Positions 61,474 to 64,000 of a DNA stretch of 64,000 nt are shown in pieces. Position 1 is the first letter of the stretch; the number at the start of each line of letters is the position of its first letter. The stretch comes from Sphingobacterium sp. ML3W (GTDB lineage: Bacteria > Bacteroidota > Bacteroidia > Sphingobacteriales > Sphingobacteriaceae), in NCBI RefSeq assembly GCF_029542085.1, contig NZ_CP107036.1, positions 4,650,001 to 4,714,000 of the forward strand, given 5' to 3'. Both the position numbers and the translations under genes were made by a program. The notes beneath the pieces are model-generated. The model worked only from the letters and a program-made list of their open reading frames with translations. It was not told the DNA's origin and ran no database searches.

Positions 61474-61971
61474 ATGCATAGAGAATTATCTCAAGAAGAT
61501 AAGAAGAAACAAATAGACCAAGATTTCGGTTGGATCAACCGAATATCTTGGTTAATGGATAATCAATTCAAGATTGGTAATTTCCGGTTCGGATTAGATC
61601 CAATTTTGAATTTGATTCCTTTGGGCGGTGCTATTGCCGGCCTTGGCACATCACTGGTTCTGGTCATCGCCATGTGGCGAAATGGGGCAAGTCCAAAATT
61701 AGTTATCCGCATGCTACTCAATATCAGCCTCGACGCAATCTTAGGAAGCATCCCTTTTCTGGGTAATATATTCGATTTCTATAGCAAAGCCAATGAAAAG
61801 AATATCAAACTTTTACGCGAGCACTATTATGAGGGGCGACACAAAGGCTCTGGTATAGGTATTATCCTAACGATAGTATTCCTACTATTTATCTTAATAG
61901 GAGGCACTTGTTACCTGATCTGGATTTTCTTTTCCTGGGCGTTTTCTCTTCTAAATGGGATTTCTTTTTAA
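61474..61971 (+). CDS. DUF4112 membrane protein
   Basis: 165 residues. The DUF4112 signature spans FRFGLDPILNLIPLGGAIAG and DAILGSIPFLGNIFDFYSKANEKN. Hydrophobic segments lie at ~45-65 and, strongly, at ~125-160 (IGIILTIVFLLFILIGGTCY). Function is unknown. It starts 2 bp after the SIMPL gene, so the two are co-transcribed. Confidence 0.88.
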   Translation: MHRELSQEDKKKQIDQDFGWINRISWLMDNQFKIGNFRFGLDPILNLIPLGGAIAGLGTSLVLVIAMWRNGASPKLVIRMLLNISLDAILGSIPFLGNIFDFYSKANEKNIKLLREHYYEGRHKGSGIGIILTIVFLLFILIGGTCYLIWIFFSWAFSLLNGISF

Positions 61972-62117
61972 GATCCAGCCTTTTTTACCCCTCCCTCCGT
62001 CCACAACAAATCCTTCGTACAAAAACAATTGTGCATATCTGATATCTATTTAATAATTTTGATAGCGATAGATACTGTTTTTACCTGATCTATCAACACT
62101 AATTTTAGTATTATAAA

Positions 62118-62486
62118 ATGAGTAAAAAAAGAATATTTGCCCTACTTCTGGTTGTCATCATGCTAGCGGCCATCCTGACAAATCCAAGCAAAGAGGAGCA
62201 TGAGAAAATTGTACGTGCAAAAGCCGAGCAATTATTGAAAAGTCAGCTTCATGCAAAAGACCAGGCCTTTTTTGGATTGGGCATGCAACTTTTTGGGAAC
62301 AAATTAGTCGATGATTTTGTCCAAAATTCTGTTATTATAGACAACTATTATCTCTTTTCCCTCACCAAGATCAAATGGCAAGGTAAAGAACAGATTATAG
62401 GTGGTGGTGCATTTAAACAGATTTGGTTGAGCCCCAAGATTGACGAAAAAGCAGATGAAATCATTGCTGCATTGAAAAAGATCTAA
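62118..62486 (+). CDS. DUF4359-like small membrane-anchored protein
   Basis: 122 residues. An N-terminal hydrophobic segment (RIFALLLVVIMLAAILT) without a clear cleavage site is followed by NPSKEEHEKIVRAKAEQLLK, as in DUF4359 proteins, and by a small C-terminal beta/alpha part ending in NYYLFSLTKIKWQGKEQIIG and IIAALKKI. Function unknown. The next gene starts 1 bp after its stop. Confidence 0.8.
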   Translation: MSKKRIFALLLVVIMLAAILTNPSKEEHEKIVRAKAEQLLKSQLHAKDQAFFGLGMQLFGNKLVDDFVQNSVIIDNYYLFSLTKIKWQGKEQIIGGGAFKQIWLSPKIDEKADEIIAALKKI

Positions 62487-62487
62487 T

Positions 62488-63180
62488 ATGTCCTTAGAAA
62501 TTCTTTACGAAGACGAATCCATCGTAGCGATTAATAAGCCACATGGTTTATTAGTGCATCGCTCATCCATTGCGCGTGATACATCCGAATTTGCCCTTCA
62601 AATACTACGGGATCAGCTCGGAAAAACGGTGTATCCGGCACATCGCTTGGATCGTAAAACTGGCGGTGTGCTGTTATTTTCCCTGAATAAAGAAACAGAT
62701 CAATATTTACAAAAAAGCTTTCAGGAACATCAAATAGACAAAAAATACCTCGCCGTACTGAGAGGCTTCGCCCCTGAAGAAGGGATTATCGACTATCCTT
62801 TGAAAAAAGACAATGGCACGATTCAGGAAGCACAGACATCATTTAGACTATTGGCTAAGAGTGAGCTCGATATTCCTTTCGGGAAATTCCCAACCTCGCG
62901 TTACAGTCTTGTTGAAGCCAATCCGCTGACTGGTCGCATGCATCAATTACGGCGTCACTTTGCACACATCTTTTATCCCATTATCGGTGATCGTCCGCAT
63001 GGCTGTAACAAGCAAAATAAATTCTGGAAAGAGAACTACCAGATGGATACAATGCTACTGCATGCCTCTGAATTAACCTTCAAACATCCGCTGTCAGGTG
63101 AAACTGTTCATGTAAAAGCAGCTATCCAATCCGATTTCCAGAAAGTACTTGGAATCTTAAACATACACGAATTATGTTAA
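62488..63180 (+). CDS. RluA-family pseudouridine synthase (TruC-like)
   Basis: 230 residues with the catalytic Asp in HRLDRKTGGVLLF and the RluA-type GRMHQLRRHFAHI. Length and lack of an S4 domain fit TruC, which modifies U65 of tRNA, but a related RluA-family target is possible. It starts 1 bp after the DUF4359-like gene, and its 3' end overlaps the next gene by 7 bp. Confidence 0.9.
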   Translation: MSLEILYEDESIVAINKPHGLLVHRSSIARDTSEFALQILRDQLGKTVYPAHRLDRKTGGVLLFSLNKETDQYLQKSFQEHQIDKKYLAVLRGFAPEEGIIDYPLKKDNGTIQEAQTSFRLLAKSELDIPFGKFPTSRYSLVEANPLTGRMHQLRRHFAHIFYPIIGDRPHGCNKQNKFWKENYQMDTMLLHASELTFKHPLSGETVHVKAAIQSDFQKVLGILNIHELC

Positions 63181-63992
63181 AATTAATTCTCGAAGCATTT
63201 ATCAGCATATCGGGCATCGCCGCAGCATCTGGGATTGTCTACAATAATGATGAACTCCATATTGTATCGGATAACAGCAATTACCTCTATAGCTACAACC
63301 TCACCCACCTACGCTTATCCAAAACAGTCTTATTTGAAGCTGAGCCCATGGAAAATATAAGCAAAGCGAATAAAATGGATCTTGAATCTATTACTTTCTA
63401 TGGCAATCGTTATTATCTCTATGGCTCAGGGTCAACTGAAAAAAGAAACAATCGTTTTATTTGGGACGGAAAAAAGGTCATACAGGAAGACTATAGTAAA
63501 ATCTATACGCATTTTATGCAGAAATTTGGGATAAGCAAAGAGGACTTTAACATAGAAGGCGTAGTACATATTGATGACCGAATATTGTTTTTCAATAGAG
63601 GAAATGGCCCCAAAGGCATCAATGCTGTTTTCGAATATAACAGTAATGCTGAAGATAAATATAGGTATATTCCTATTGAATTACCCAAGTTAAATGGGAT
63701 CAGCACCGGTTTTTCCGATGCGACAGTTGTCGGTGATGACATTTATTTCATTGCAACTGCAGAAGATGCAAAATCGACCTATCTCGATGGGGAGATCGCG
63801 GGATCTTTACTTGGGAAAATATCAACAGATCTGTCCTCCAAACCTAAAGTATTTCAAATACCCGAAAATCACAAGTTTGAGGGAATCACCTTCAAAGAGA
63901 AAACTGATAACGGTTTAATTTTCTTACTTTGCGAAGATGCTGATACAGAAGATGCTGAGTTGATGGTTTATTCGTTGAAAGTAACGAATTAA
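63174..63992 (+). CDS. DUF6929-like beta-propeller protein of unknown function
   Basis: 272 residues, complete. It begins in the last codons of the synthase gene (ATG at 63174), implying coupled translation. It contains propeller-like repeats, such as SGIVYNNDELHIVSDNSNYL, LESITFYGNRYYLYGSGSTE and FNIEGVVHIDDRILFFNRGN, as in DUF6929 or esterase-like phytase-type folds. There is no signal peptide that I trust, as the N-terminus is only mildly hydrophobic. Function unknown. Confidence 0.78.
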   Translation: MLKLILEAFISISGIAAASGIVYNNDELHIVSDNSNYLYSYNLTHLRLSKTVLFEAEPMENISKANKMDLESITFYGNRYYLYGSGSTEKRNNRFIWDGKKVIQEDYSKIYTHFMQKFGISKEDFNIEGVVHIDDRILFFNRGNGPKGINAVFEYNSNAEDKYRYIPIELPKLNGISTGFSDATVVGDDIYFIATAEDAKSTYLDGEIAGSLLGKISTDLSSKPKVFQIPENHKFEGITFKEKTDNGLIFLLCEDADTEDAELMVYSLKVTN

Positions 63993-64000
63993 ATCGTTTG

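Overview
The window looks like chromosome of a member of the Bacteroidota, most likely Sphingobacteriaceae and Sphingobacterium-like. The evidence is two SusC/SusD pairs, Oar-like and siderophore-type TonB receptors, lipoprotein signals with acidic or lysine-rich residues after the Cys, promoters of the TAnnTTTG type in place of E. coli -10 boxes, weak Shine-Dalgarno signals, and the rpmB-rpmG-DUF4295 / ftsY-rimO neighbourhood typical of this phylum. Genus is inferred from protein flavour, not from a database match.

Layout. 1-4.6 kb: end of a SusC gene, a SusD gene and a secreted metallophosphoesterase fused to a PQQ-type beta-propeller. 4.8 kb: tRNA-Glu. 5-13.6 kb: amino-sugar and uptake genes (GH20 hexosaminidase, siderophore-type TonB receptor, NagB/PIG-L fusion) and an aminotransferase. 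13.6-22.8 kb: TlpA-like thioredoxin, radA, a dipeptidase/beta-lactamase-fold pair, xseA-xseB, mgtC-like, pirin and an Asp/Glu racemase-family gene. 22.9-30.6 kb: a four-gene nutrient-uptake operon (IPT-NHL lipoprotein, SusC, SusD, DUF lipoprotein) with no glycosidase in the operon. 30.6-32.6 kb: an almost 1-kb gene-free region ending in five 11-bp direct repeats, a DUF6266 gene, a fragment resembling the start of an ABC-transporter ATPase gene, and a second, identical tRNA-Glu. 32.7-49.3 kb: mostly core metabolism (purD, enoyl-CoA hydratase family, phosphohexomutase, Nudix, idi, amidase, gcvP, CtlX-like) plus several lipoproteins and proteins of unknown function. 49.5-64 kb: Oar-like receptor, bshC, rimO, ftsY, rpmB-rpmG-DUF4295, recO, cold-shock protein, and small conserved membrane or periplasmic proteins, ending in an RluA-family synthase and a DUF6929-like gene.

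How the genes work together. SusC/SusD pairs and TonB receptors import oligomers and iron chelates. GH20 and NagB-type functions point to GlcNAc-polymer use. The dipeptidase/beta-lactamase-fold pair and the amidase point to peptidoglycan or peptide turnover. No phage, integrase, CRISPR array or complete insertion sequence is visible. The most unusual signals are the phased 11-bp repeats before the DUF6266 gene, three genes whose TAnnTTTG box lies exactly 4 nt before the ATG (predicted leaderless or near-leaderless mRNAs), the probable ABC-ATPase relic beside the duplicated tRNA-Glu, and several enzymes with altered catalytic residues or unusual domain make-up.
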